DNA of 64,000 nucleotides from Streptococcus uberis. Its GTDB lineage: Bacteria > Bacillota > Bacilli > Lactobacillales > Streptococcaceae. The DNA lies in assembly GCF_000785785.1 (NCBI RefSeq), contig NZ_JRQN01000003.1, positions 62,001 through 126,000 on the forward strand, given 5' to 3'. The notes under the pieces were generated by a model. That model saw only the letters and a list, made by a program, of their open reading frames with translations. It was not told the origin of the DNA and did no database searches. Below are positions 29,140 to 38,793 of this stretch, piece by piece. Numbering within the stretch: position 1 is the stretch's first letter; each line of letters opens with the position of its first letter. The position numbers were made by a program, and so were the translations under genes.

Positions 29140-31091
29140 TTAGGAAACAATAGTCGTCGGCCTAGACTTGCGTGCAATATCAGCTAAAATAGTTTCAACA
29201 AATTCCTCGATACTTTCTGTATGAGTTGCTTTGCTACCATAACGACGGACGTTAACAGCTTTATCTTCCATTTCTTTATCACCAACGATTAATTGATAAG
29301 GAATTTTGCTAGTTTGTGATGCACGAATTTTGTACTGCATTTTTTCATTTCGATCATCCACATCTGCACGAACGCCACGGTCACGAAGTGTCTTAGCCAC
29401 CTCCCAAGCGTAATCAATATGAGCCTCATTAGAAATTGGAATGACAGTTACTTGATGAGGTGCTAGCCAAGTAGGGAAAGCCCCTTTGTAAGTTTCAATT
29501 AGAATTGCAGTAAAGCGTTCCATTGTTGAAATAACACCACGGTGAATCATTACTGGTCGGTGTTCTTCCCCATCAGCACCAATATACTTAAGGTCAAAAC
29601 GTTCTGGCAGTAAGAAGTCTAACTGAATAGTTGACAATGTTTCTTCATTCCCAAGGGCTGTCTTAACTTGGATATCAAGTTTAGGACCGTAGAAGGCTGC
29701 TTCTCCTTCTGCTTCAAAGTAGTCAACACCCATTTCATCAAGAGCAGCTTTTAACATACCTTGAGCATTTTCCCACATTTCATCATTATCATAATATTTT
29801 TCTGTATCCTTAGGATCACGGTATGACAAACGGAAACGATAATCTGTTAGATTAAAGTCCTCATAAACATCGATGATTAATTGAAGTGCACGTTGGAATT
29901 CTTCCTGGATTTGCTCTGGTGTGACGAATAGGTGCCCGTCATTAAGAGTCATCTCACGTACCCGTTGAAGTCCTGATAGTGCACCTGATTTCTCGTAGCG
30001 GTGCATCATCCCAAGCTCAGCGATTCGAATAGGTAACTCACGGTAAGAATGGACATGGTTTTTATAAACCTGAATATGGTGAGGACAGTTCATTGGACGG
30101 AGAACAAATTCCTCGCCATCACCCATATCCATTGTCGGAAACATGTCTTCTTGGTAGTGTTCCCAATGACCTGATGTTTTGTAGAGCTCAACAGAAGCCA
30201 ACGGTGGTGTATAAACATGTTGGTATCCTGATGCTAATTCTTTATCAGTGATGTAACGTTCAAGTGTGCGACGAATTGTCGCCCCATTAGGTAACCAAAA
30301 AGGTAGACCTTGTCCTACTTCTTGGCTAATCATGAATAAATCATGTTCTTTACCAAGTTTTCTGTGGTCACGCTCTTTTGCTTCTTCAAGGCGAGTCAAG
30401 TAGGCTTTTAGATCTTTTTTATCAAACCAGGCAGTCCCGTAAACACGTTGCATCATGGTATTATCACTATTACCACGCCAGTATGCACCAGCCACATTGA
30501 GAAGATGGAAAACTTGAATGCGTCCTGTTGATGGCACATGAGGGCCACGACATAAGTCAACAAATTCCCCTTGACGGTAAATTGTAAGTCCTGCTGCATC
30601 ATCAGCGTGTTCACTGATTAATTCAACCTTGTAAGGATCGTCTTTGAAGATTTCTAGTGCTTCTTCTTTGGATACTTCTTCACGGATACATGGGAAGTTT
30701 TCTTTAACAATTTTTTTCATCTCTTCTTCAATGCGAGGAAGGTCTTCGTTTGAAATCTGACCAGCTTGGTTATCTGTATCATAGTAGAATCCCTCAGCAA
30801 TGGCTGGACCAACACCAAGATGGATTTCTGGGAAAAGACGTTTTGCAGCTTGTGCAAATAAATGTGCTGCCGAATGACGAAGAACGCCAAAAGCATCTTC
30901 ATGATCAGGGGTAACGATTTCAATTGCTCCATCTTCTTCAATTGGACGAGTTGTGTCAATCAATTGCCCGTTAAATTTTCCTGCTAAAGCTTTTTTAGCT
31001 AATGAATTTGAAATTGACTGTGCAATCTCAAAACTTGTCACACCAGATTCAAATTCGCGTACTGTGCATCTGGAAATGTTATTTTAATCAT
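29140..31091 (-). CDS. thrS: Threonyl-tRNA synthetase, frameshift at codon ~10
   Basis: ThrRS charges tRNA-Thr. The large frame (29140-31041, 633 residues) has the TGS end, editing domain ([16 protein letters not shown]; HxxxH with distal C in [11 protein letters not shown]), catalytic motifs ([23 protein letters not shown]) and anticodon-binding domain. The true start is the ATG at 31091 after AAGGAG, reading [10 protein letters not shown]; one base is missing near 31062 (CC read as C), and restoring it gives [18 protein letters not shown]. Total about 650 residues, the usual size. As thrS is essential, a sequence error or internal GTG start must be assumed. Confidence 0.93.
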
Positions 31092-31160
31092 TGTTTTCTC
31101 CTTTATCATTTGTATTGTGACTGTTAGCGATAGTGATGACCATTCCGACATTAAAAACAG

Positions 31161-31375
31161 AAAAACCGCATCCTAAAAAGGACGCGGTTGCGTGGTTCCA
31201 CCTTCATTTATTCAAGACAAAAAAGCATGCCTTGAACCTCTGATTGGTGATAAGGGAACCACCCTTTTATGTTTGCATAAAAACTTAGGAAGTAGTATTA
31301 AACTAGACATTTTTGTGCTCTTTTCACCAACCAGCACTCGCTTAATGATCATCTAACCTAACATGTCTTCCAAAT
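31161..31375 (-). promoter_or_regulatory. T-box riboswitch leader of thrS
   Basis: On the minus strand the conserved T-box/antiterminator core AAGGTGGAACCACGC (31190-31204) is followed by a terminator hairpin whose arms are AACCGCGTCC and GGATGCGGTTTTT. About 170 bases of upstream leader contain stem I (AAGCGAGTGCTGG region). Uncharged tRNA-Thr would pair with the bulge and prevent termination. The specifier codon was not identified with certainty. Confidence 0.85.
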
Positions 31376-31376
31376 T

Positions 31377-31404
31377 ATTATAACAATATTTTAGAATTAT
31401 TCAA
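31377..31404 (-). promoter_or_regulatory. Promoter of the thrS leader
   Basis: -35 TTGAAT (31399-31404) and -10 TATAAT (31377-31382), 16-base spacer, just upstream of the T-box leader. Confidence 0.7.
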
Positions 31405-31436
31405 GGTCTAAGTCTGATTTTCTTTAATAAGATGCC

Positions 31437-32768
31437 CTAATTTAAAAAGTCCTTGATAGCATTAACGAGTTTTAATGGTGCCTTGACAACTTTTGCAGAG
31501 GTCGAAACGGTCACTTTGGCTGCCTGTTTAGGTAAATAAGTTGCGTCTTGAACTAATTTCAAAGGCTCCCTTTTCTTACTATTCATATAAAGAGATAATT
31601 TTTTACTTCCTTTTGAAGACTTACCAATAATGGTATCTAAATAAAAGGTATAAATCGATTGACCAAAATGTTCTGACGAAATGTCATAACGTTTTTCTGA
31701 CAGTAAGTCACTATCCATGTCAGGAGTCTCTAGAACCGCATCAAGGATAGCATCAGCTAGCTCATCTTCATGATAAAATAAGGTTCCAAACATACGGTCA
31801 GAAATAAGATCATCTAGGTAAGGATTTCCATGAGCAATGATCGGTTTCCCACTAGCTAAACTTTCAATATAAGTTAACCCTTGCGTTTCACTAGTCGATG
31901 CACTGACAAAGAAATCACAAGCTTTATAGTAATGAGCAACTTTATCATGCGGAACCATACCAGTAAAAATGACATGATCTGTCAAATCAAGATCCTCAGC
32001 TAATGTTTGAAGATCAGCTAGATAAGGACCATTTCCGACAATCACTAATTTGACTTTCTTATTTTCAGATAAAACATTTGGAAATTGTTTGATAATGGCT
32101 TGAATATTTTTTTCATATGAAATACGTGATAGACTTAATAAAAACACGTCATCCGTCGCAATTCCTAAATCATTTTTCAACTGATCGACATCTTCTTGAT
32201 TAATATCATCACGAATATATTTTTCTAAAGGAATTCCCGTTGGAATAACACGTTTGGGAATTTTCACATCATAACCATCTAATAAATTGAGTACTATTGG
32301 GCTTGGACAGACCACACCATCCAAGTCCTTTAAATAGCCTTTTAGAATCGGCTTAATCATACTTGGACGAATTAGTTTTCCATTTGCGATATAACCAACA
32401 TAGTCCTCATACTGGGTATGATAGGTATGGACAACAGGAATTCTTAAGGCTTTGCCAACCATTTTTCCTAGTAAGCCTAAACTGAATTCTGTTTGAGTAT
32501 GGATAATGTCTAAATCATACTGCTTTGCAATTTTATAAGAGGAAATTAAACCACGGTAGACAACACGTCTATCCGTAAAGGACACAAAAGGAACGCTAGG
32601 TAGCCGAATGATTGTCGGATCTTCAAAGCGTTTAACATTTTTATCTGTTGTTGTGAAGACATAAACCTCATGTCCTTGTTTTTCCAGTTCTTCCTTTAAG
32701 GTTCGGATACTGGTTGCTACACCTGATACTTGGGGGAAATAGGTGTCTGTAAATAGACCTACACGCAT
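31437..32768 (-). CDS. Glycolipid glucosyltransferase (GT4), diacylglycerol 3-glucosyltransferase type
   Basis: A 443-residue GT4 enzyme. The N-terminus GLFTDTYFPQVSGVATSI and the EX7E site in SETQGLTYIESLASGKP are those of diacylglycerol glucosyltransferases that make the lipid anchor of lipoteichoic acid (LafA-like). The C-terminal ~60 residues are basic and may bind membrane. Its partner, the next gene, would add the second sugar. Start nearly touches that gene (two bases). Confidence 0.82.
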   Translation of the reverse strand: MRVGLFTDTYFPQVSGVATSIRTLKEELEKQGHEVYVFTTTDKNVKRFEDPTIIRLPSVPFVSFTDRRVVYRGLISSYKIAKQYDLDIIHTQTEFSLGLLGKMVGKALRIPVVHTYHTQYEDYVGYIANGKLIRPSMIKPILKGYLKDLDGVVCPSPIVLNLLDGYDVKIPKRVIPTGIPLEKYIRDDINQEDVDQLKNDLGIATDDVFLLSLSRISYEKNIQAIIKQFPNVLSENKKVKLVIVGNGPYLADLQTLAEDLDLTDHVIFTGMVPHDKVAHYYKACDFFVSASTSETQGLTYIESLASGKPIIAHGNPYLDDLISDRMFGTLFYHEDELADAILDAVLETPDMDSDLLSEKRYDISSEHFGQSIYTFYLDTIIGKSSKGSKKLSLYMNSKKREPLKLVQDATYLPKQAAKVTVSTSAKVVKAPLKLVNAIKDFLN

Positions 32769-32769
32769 C

Positions 32770-33767
32770 TTATAACTCCATTACTTTTTGATAAGCCTCC
32801 ACTAATTGGACGGCAATTTTTTCTATACTTCGACTTTGGGCAACTTGGTAGCCAGCCTGTGTCTTATCATTTTTGCCAGAAAATATCTTTTTCAAACCTT
32901 CAACAAAGCCATCAACATCACTGGCAAGTTCGACACAGTTGTGATCAATCCATCCCTGATAAACAGGAATATCACGAACCAGAATATTTTGTTCACTAGC
33001 TAAAGCTTCAAGCACAACAATTCCTTCTGTTTCTTCTCGGCTCGGGAAGAAAAAAGCATCCGCCGCTGTCATAGCTCCTTCATAAACATCCCCTTTAATA
33101 TAACCAGGAAAAAGAAGATTCTTAGGATGATTATGCTCAACTAACTGACGAACCTCTGCAGGAATAATCCATTTATTTGTTTCCCCAAACCAAATAAAAC
33201 GGACATCTGGCATTTGCTCCGCCACTTTAACAAAATCATCAATCCCTTTGCGAAGAAAATAAAGCCCTGCTCCGATTACTACTTTTTGACCTTCTTCAAT
33301 CTTAAAGTACTCACGAAAAGACGCTTCCTTAAGAGGATCTGCTCCATAACGCTCTAGATCAATGCCATTTGAAATTGGAAAAATAGGCTGTGTAATCCCG
33401 TAACTTTCAAGTAAGGACTTTGAATAAATCGTTGGCGTGATAATAGCATCAGCCTTTTATAAAACAAACATAAATATTGTTTGAATATAGGTGCCATCAG
33501 GTTTGAGAAAATAAAAGAATTTCTAAAGTCCTCTTGTGTTGAATGACCATGCATTATGACTTTTTTACCTAATTTTTTGGCCTTATTCAGTAATAACCAA
33601 CTTTTAATGCCATAAGTATTAATATGCACTAAATCATAGTCATCATTCGGATTAGTAGTATAGTCTTGGTCGACTAAAGATAGGGCACGAGCTTGGTGCT
33701 TTATCGCACGCCCAATACCCGATTTGCTTAAATAGTTTTCTGCTTCTAAATATAGTAAGACTCTCAT
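32770..33767 (-). pseudogene. Second glycolipid glycosyltransferase (CpoA/LafB-like), one frameshift
   Basis: The N-terminus (VLLYLEAENYLSKSGIGRA) is the signature of CpoA/LafB (GT4), which adds the second sugar to glucosyl-diacylglycerol. The frame breaks at the T run 33455-33458; one extra base gives FYKKADAIITPTIYSKSLL and then runs to the normal end with EGIVVLEALAS as active site. Total about 332 residues. Loss of this enzyme in other streptococci changes the LTA anchor and virulence; whether the break is real is open. Confidence 0.85.
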
Positions 33768-33810
33768 ATCCTCTATTATAGCTTATTTTAGCTAATTTGA
33801 CACTAATAAG

Positions 33811-33838
33811 AAAAAAATCAGCCAAAAGGCTGACTTTC
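33811..33838 (-). terminator. Terminator of the amylase gene
   Basis: Arms GTCAGCC and GGCTGAT around a four-base loop, with seven T after it on the minus strand. Confidence 0.8.
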
Positions 33839-33839
33839 A

Positions 33840-35306
33840 TTATTGAATTTTATCTTTTGGAATCCAGGCTGAGACTGAACCAGCTTGAACTTGAAAATCA
33901 GCCCAGCCATCTTCAGCAATAGTAATTTCTTCAAGACAATTACCCATATAGTCAATAAAGGTTTGACCAGCATAGAGTTGGCCAACTTCCATATGTTTCC
34001 AACCTTTATCACCATTACTTACAACCACTGCTAAAGCAGATTGATGCTCCTCGTCACCAAGTCGTGTCCATCCAATACAATTAGCATGATCAAAATAGTC
34101 TACTTCTTGACCATAAGCAAAATATTTTCTAAGATGTGCTAGTCGATCAATATCGTTTTTGAAAGATGGTTGAAAAACGCCATCTCCTTCTATACCATAG
34201 TAATCACCATAGAAAAGACAGGGTAAACCACTTTGACGTAGCATAATTAAAGCATAAGCAATTGGCTTAAACCAATCTTCAATAGCGCTTTGTAATGACT
34301 GACCTTTTTGAGTATCGTGATTGTCAACAAAGGTGATTGCTTGCATGGGATGACTTTGTACAAGAGTGCCATCAAATACTTGTCTCATATCAAAATGATT
34401 CCCTGCCTGGCAGGCTTGGAAAAAATTCATATGTAATGCAACATCAAAAAGATCAAATTTATAATCAATTACATCAAGGTAATGCTGAGTAGCTTCAAAG
34501 TCATCTTTCCAATATTCACCAAAAACATAAAAATTGGCATCAATTTCTTCCTGGATAAAGACAATAAAATCCCTCATAAAATTAGCATCAATATGTTTAA
34601 CAGCATCCAATCTAAAGCCTTTAATTTGAGTTTTATCAAGAAACCATTTAACCCACTCTTTCAAGTGATCTCTAACCTCAGGGTGACTAAAATCAATATC
34701 ATTAAACATCAGGTAATCAAAATTACCTTTCTCATTGTCAACTACTTCTTGATTTGCCCATCCTTTATTATCGCCGGTAATTTGATAGATGCCAATTTCG
34801 TTATGGCGTACATCATAATCTAAACCACTAAAATGATACCAATGCCATTTGAAGTTATTATACTTATCATTTCGACCTGGGAAATTAAAGCCAGTCCATC
34901 CCTCCATCTCAAATGGCTCAGAAATAGCTTCTTGGCGGTTATCTGGATTCATTTTCAAAACATAAAAAGTTTCTTTACGATCCCCATTTGCTTTATGATT
35001 TAAAACAATATCTGCAATCGGCTGAATACCAGCTTCATTTAAAGCCAAAACAAGAGCTAGATAATCATCTTTACTGCCATATTTTGTTGGAATAGTTCCA
35101 TTTTGGTCAAATTCACCTAGGTCAAAAAGATCATAGACTCCATACCCTACATCATCACTTCCGGTGCCTTTAAAGGCTGGTGGCAACCAAATTTTACTAA
35201 TCCCCAGTTCTTTAAATTCAGGTATTGCTGATTGTAATAATTGCCAATGGCCATGGTTGGCTGGTAAATACCATTCAAAAGCTTGTAAAATTAAATCATT
35301 TGTCAT
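33840..35306 (-). CDS. Cytoplasmic alpha-amylase (GH13)
   Basis: A 488-residue glycoside hydrolase family 13 enzyme. Conserved regions: DIVLNHK, GFRLDAVKH (nucleophile Asp), FGEYW (acid/base Glu) and FVDNHDT (stabilising Asp). No signal peptide is seen, so it acts inside the cell on maltodextrin or glycogen-like glucans. It lies downstream of ccpA, from which a terminator separates it, in the order typical of pyogenic streptococci. Confidence 0.9.
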   Translation of the reverse strand: MTNDLILQAFEWYLPANHGHWQLLQSAIPEFKELGISKIWLPPAFKGTGSDDVGYGVYDLFDLGEFDQNGTIPTKYGSKDDYLALVLALNEAGIQPIADIVLNHKANGDRKETFYVLKMNPDNRQEAISEPFEMEGWTGFNFPGRNDKYNNFKWHWYHFSGLDYDVRHNEIGIYQITGDNKGWANQEVVDNEKGNFDYLMFNDIDFSHPEVRDHLKEWVKWFLDKTQIKGFRLDAVKHIDANFMRDFIVFIQEEIDANFYVFGEYWKDDFEATQHYLDVIDYKFDLFDVALHMNFFQACQAGNHFDMRQVFDGTLVQSHPMQAITFVDNHDTQKGQSLQSAIEDWFKPIAYALIMLRQSGLPCLFYGDYYGIEGDGVFQPSFKNDIDRLAHLRKYFAYGQEVDYFDHANCIGWTRLGDEEHQSALAVVVSNGDKGWKHMEVGQLYAGQTFIDYMGNCLEEITIAEDGWADFQVQAGSVSAWIPKDKIQ

Positions 35307-35320
35307 AATGGTCTCTTTTC

Positions 35321-35349
35321 TAAAAAAATCTACCCTTTCAGGTAGATTT
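35321..35349 (-). terminator. Terminator of ccpA
   Basis: Arms AAATCTACC and GGTAGATTT with a six-base loop and T run on the minus strand. Confidence 0.8.
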
Positions 35350-35350
35350 A

Positions 35351-36352
35351 CTATTTTGTTGTGCCGCGGCGTTTAATACCATGGTTCAATAGAATTTCTT
35401 TTTCTTCTAAATCCTCTTTGTTCATGATTTTTGTCAACATACGCATGCTGACAGCACCTAAGTCATAAACAGGTTGACTGATCGAAGACAAGTTTGGTCT
35501 TGTATAGTCCACAACTGGTGAGTCATTACTTGTAATAATTTCAAAGTCCTCAGGAACACTTTTCCCAGCTGCAAACAAACCATTAAGCAAGCCTGCGGCT
35601 AATTCATCTTCACCGACATAGGCTGCAGTAGCTCCAGAATTAATAACGCGCTGTGCCAATTCATAGCCTTCCTTATAAGAGTAATTAGCTTCAAAAACTA
35701 ACCCCTCTTTATAGTCCAACTGATTTTTCTTAAGCCCTTCTTTATAGCCATGTAATCTTACTTTTCCATTAATATCATCAATCAATGGTCCTGAAACAAA
35801 TGCAATCTTTTGATGATTTTCTGCTAAAATATCAATAACATTTGAAACAGCTGCTTTATAATCGATGTTAACACTTGGCAATTGGTGCTCAAGGTCAACT
35901 GTTCCAGCTAAAACGATTGGTGTACGAGAGCGAGAAAACTCGGCACGAATTTTTTCTGTTAAATGATGTCCCATGAAGATAATACCATCTACTTGTTTTG
36001 CAAATAAGGTATTAACAACATTTACCTCTTTATCATCATCTTCATCACTTGAGGCAAGCACAATATTGTACTTATACATTGCTGCAATATCGTCGATACC
36101 TTTTGCTAAAATTGAAAAATAACTATTGGCAATGTTCGGAATTACCACACCTACTGTAGTTGTTTTTTTACTTGCTAATCCACGAGCAACTGCATTAGGA
36201 CGATAATCTAAACGGTCAATAACTTCCAATACTTTTTTGCGAGTATTTTCTTTAACGTTTTTGTTTCCGTTGACAACACGACTTACTGTTGCCATGGATA
36301 CACCAGCTTCACGAGCAACGTCATAAATCGTAATTGTATCATCTGTGTTCAT
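35351..36352 (-). CDS. ccpA: Catabolite control protein A
   Basis: LacI-family master regulator of carbon metabolism, 333 residues. The N-terminal helix-turn-helix TIYDVAREAGVSMATVSRVV is typical, followed by the hinge and a periplasmic-binding-like core that contacts HPr-Ser-P. It is divergent from pepQ, as in other streptococci. Four full-consensus cre sites in this window would be its targets, and cre-like sequences lie in its own upstream region. Confidence 0.95.
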   Translation of the reverse strand: MNTDDTITIYDVAREAGVSMATVSRVVNGNKNVKENTRKKVLEVIDRLDYRPNAVARGLASKKTTTVGVVIPNIANSYFSILAKGIDDIAAMYKYNIVLASSDEDDDKEVNVVNTLFAKQVDGIIFMGHHLTEKIRAEFSRSRTPIVLAGTVDLEHQLPSVNIDYKAAVSNVIDILAENHQKIAFVSGPLIDDINGKVRLHGYKEGLKKNQLDYKEGLVFEANYSYKEGYELAQRVINSGATAAYVGEDELAAGLLNGLFAAGKSVPEDFEIITSNDSPVVDYTRPNLSSISQPVYDLGAVSMRMLTKIMNKEDLEEKEILLNHGIKRRGTTK

Positions 36353-36373
36353 TATTTTTATCTTCCTTTCTAT

Positions 36374-36392
36374 TTGAAAATTACGCTTTCAA
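36374..36392. promoter_or_regulatory. cre-like palindrome between ccpA and pepQ
   Basis: TTGAAAATTACGCTTTCAA; on the minus strand it fits the CcpA consensus except for one position. It may mediate autoregulation of ccpA. Confidence 0.45.
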
Positions 36393-36410
36393 AACTAATT
36401 CTAGCATGTT

Positions 36411-36426
36411 TTGTAAACACTTTCAA
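36411..36426. promoter_or_regulatory. Second cre-like site between ccpA and pepQ
   Basis: TTGTAAACACTTTCAA matches the cre pattern with one mismatch (CA instead of CG at the centre). Confidence 0.4.
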
Positions 36427-36525
36427 GTAAAAAAGAGCAGATTTTGAAAACTTTTTCAATAAATGAGAGAAAGCTTGCAATTTTGGACTATTTTTGAAAA
36501 AATAGAGAAAGAAAGAAGGTATCCC

Positions 36526-37611
36526 ATGACTAAATTAGATAAGATTCGTCACTTTTTAAAAGAAGAAAAAGCTGAATTAGCCATCTTCTCAGATCCTGTT
36601 ACAGTCAATTATCTTACTGGATTTGATTGTGACCCTCATGAAAGACAAATGTTCTTACTTGTTTTTAATGAACAAACACCATTATTATTTGTTCCCGCTT
36701 TAGAAGTTGCTCGAGCAAAATCGATTGTCTCATTTACTGTTCAAGGCTACTTAGATGCTGAAAATCCTTGGGAGAAAATTAAAGAAGCGTTACCAATTCG
36801 CAATGCTAAACACATTTATGCAGAGTTTGATCACTTGAATGTGACAAAATTCCAAGGTTTGCAAACTATTTTTACTGGTCGATTTGATAATCTCAGTCCT
36901 TTTATTCAAAGAATGCGTCTGATTAAGTCAGAGGATGAAATTCAGAAAATGTTAATTGCTGGGGATTTTGCTGATAAAGCTATCCAAATTGGTTTTGAAA
37001 ACATCTCACTCAATGTAACAGAAACTGATATTATTGCTCAAATTGAATTTGAAATGAAAAAACAAGGCATTAATAAAATGAGCTTTGATACAATGGTTTT
37101 AACCGGTGATAATGCTGCTAATCCGCATGGCATTCCAGGAACAAATAACATCGAAAATAATGCCCTACTACTATTTGATTTAGGCGTTGAAACTCTAGGT
37201 TATACTAGTGATATGACGCGTACAGTTGCCGTTGGTAAACCCGATCAATTTAAAATTGATATCTATAACCTCTGTTTAGAAGCACAGTTAGCTGCCCAAG
37301 CATTTGTCAAACCCGGTGTTACAGCTGCCCAAGTTGATGCTGCTGCTCGTAGTGTTATTGAAAAAGCTGGATATGGTGAGTACTTTAACCATCGTCTTGG
37401 GCATGGCCTTGGAATGGATGTCCATGAATTCCCATCAATTATGGAAGGCAATGATATGATAATTGAGGAAGGGATGTGTTTTTCTATCGAACCTGGTATT
37501 TATATCCCTGGAAAAGTTGGCGTGCGTATTGAAGATTGTGGCTATGTCACAAAAGATGGCTTCCAACCATTTACCAAAACACCAAAAGAACTACTCTATT
37601 TTGAAGGCTAA
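36526..37611 (+). CDS. pepQ: Xaa-Pro dipeptidase (prolidase) PepQ
   Basis: A 361-residue metallopeptidase (M24) that splits dipeptides with C-terminal proline. Two-metal ligands are seen in DLGVETLGYTSDMT, GHGLGMDVHE, EPGIYIP and VRIEDCG. The ATG at 36526 follows GAAGG; an in-frame extension to 36463 is unlikely. Divergent from ccpA, a classic streptococcal/lactic pair. Confidence 0.92.
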   Translation: MTKLDKIRHFLKEEKAELAIFSDPVTVNYLTGFDCDPHERQMFLLVFNEQTPLLFVPALEVARAKSIVSFTVQGYLDAENPWEKIKEALPIRNAKHIYAEFDHLNVTKFQGLQTIFTGRFDNLSPFIQRMRLIKSEDEIQKMLIAGDFADKAIQIGFENISLNVTETDIIAQIEFEMKKQGINKMSFDTMVLTGDNAANPHGIPGTNNIENNALLLFDLGVETLGYTSDMTRTVAVGKPDQFKIDIYNLCLEAQLAAQAFVKPGVTAAQVDAAARSVIEKAGYGEYFNHRLGHGLGMDVHEFPSIMEGNDMIIEEGMCFSIEPGIYIPGKVGVRIEDCGYVTKDGFQPFTKTPKELLYFEG

Positions 37612-37642
37612 AAAAATCAAGTCTCTTGGACTTGATTTTTTA
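37612..37642. terminator. Bidirectional terminator between pepQ and DUF871 gene
   Basis: Arms AAAAATCAAGTC and GACTTGATTTTTT, loop TCTTG, between convergent genes. Confidence 0.85.
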
Positions 37643-38728
37643 ATTTTCTTTAACGTTAAAACTATGCCAAACCTTCAGTAAATCGAGCAAGGCTAAATTC
37701 TCATCTGGAAGGCTTGCGACCACATTTTGACGACCATCATTTGGTCGATTTTTAAGAGCAACCTGTAACTCGCCTTTATATTGCCCAGCCAAATCATTAC
37801 CAATTGTCACCATGCCACGTTTAATGTCCACAGTATTTTTAGGGGCAATGGTATGCGCTTTATAGGTTACCCTTGGTTGACTGGATCTAATCATATAATC
37901 AGATTTATCCCCACGATAGAGGTGTTGATTGTTTAGAAGGATTTCCTTTTCAAGGTCAGTTAATTCTTCCATAAGTTGCACTGGTAGAATTGGCAAACTT
38001 GCTTTGAAGCTTTCAGCTACTGTTCTCAAATCTTCTTCAGAGAGGAGTGATGATGAGATTAACATATCATCAATGTAACCCGTCATCTTCAATAAGGAAA
38101 CTTGAGCAGCCAATGACATCTCTCTTTGGATTTCTGCTGAGACCATCCGGTCTGAAAGTGGCCAAGGGCCAATTTTGCCTTCTGGGCTATCAATAAAGGC
38201 TGCGGTTTTTAGATTATAGGCTTTGTACTGCTTGGCTGTTTCGACGAAATAATCAAAGGCTAGCCCTGTATAGGCTTGTGGGTAAAAATTATGTGACCCA
38301 ATCAAGAGATCTCGGTTGGGACCAAAATCGTTAACCATATCGATGTAATGCTGACCTCTTGAGATATTTAGTTCAATTTTGATCTTAAATGGATTATGGG
38401 TTAACATGGCTTCTTCATAACCTGTGAATCCCTCATCAAGGCGAAGGGCATCAATGCCCATATCAGCAAAAATGTCTAGTTGCTTATAAGTAATATCAAG
38501 TGCTTTGAAGAGTTTTGGATTAACATCCAAAGACGTTTTAAAACCTTTCTCATTTCCATATTGGATAATTTCTTTAAAGGTTGCAAGCGTTACTTGAGCA
38601 TTGTCTGCTACTTCTAACATTGAGGTAAATAAACGTGTATAGCCATAGCTATGTGCCAAATCAATATAAGCTTTCATTTCAGCCATACTTGATTTTGACG
38701 GGTAAACAGAAATTCCTAATTGTCCCAT
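37640..38728 (-). CDS. DUF871/MupG-like TIM-barrel protein
   Basis: A 362-residue protein of COG3589. The N-terminus LGISVYPSKSSMAEMKAYI and a C-terminal cyclophilin-like domain are typical. Family member MupG is a 6-phospho-N-acetylmuramidase; many others sit in PTS operons with unknown phospho-glycoside substrates. Here it is the last gene after the cellobiose-type IIC gene, so a phospho-glycosidase role on the imported sugar is likely but not shown. Confidence 0.75.
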   Translation of the reverse strand: MGQLGISVYPSKSSMAEMKAYIDLAHSYGYTRLFTSMLEVADNAQVTLATFKEIIQYGNEKGFKTSLDVNPKLFKALDITYKQLDIFADMGIDALRLDEGFTGYEEAMLTHNPFKIKIELNISRGQHYIDMVNDFGPNRDLLIGSHNFYPQAYTGLAFDYFVETAKQYKAYNLKTAAFIDSPEGKIGPWPLSDRMVSAEIQREMSLAAQVSLLKMTGYIDDMLISSSLLSEEDLRTVAESFKASLPILPVQLMEELTDLEKEILLNNQHLYRGDKSDYMIRSSQPRVTYKAHTIAPKNTVDIKRGMVTIGNDLAGQYKGELQVALKNRPNDGRQNVVASLPDENLALLDLLKVWHSFNVKEN

Positions 38729-38752
38729 TTTAATCTCCTAAAATTGAAAAGA

Positions 38753-38787
38753 AAACACCTCAATTCACTAAGTGAGTTGAGGTGTTT
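38753..38787 (-). terminator. Hairpin between PTS IIC and DUF871 genes
   Basis: Arms AAACACCTCAA and TTGAGGTGTTT; a loose T tract (TTTTCTTTTC) follows on the minus strand. It probably lowers read-through into the last gene. Confidence 0.65.
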
Positions 38788-38793
38788 AGTGAA

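Noticed and set aside
33652-34015. Minus-strand frames across the amylase end and terminator
   Set aside because: They run through the terminator hairpin and overlap the real genes in other frames.
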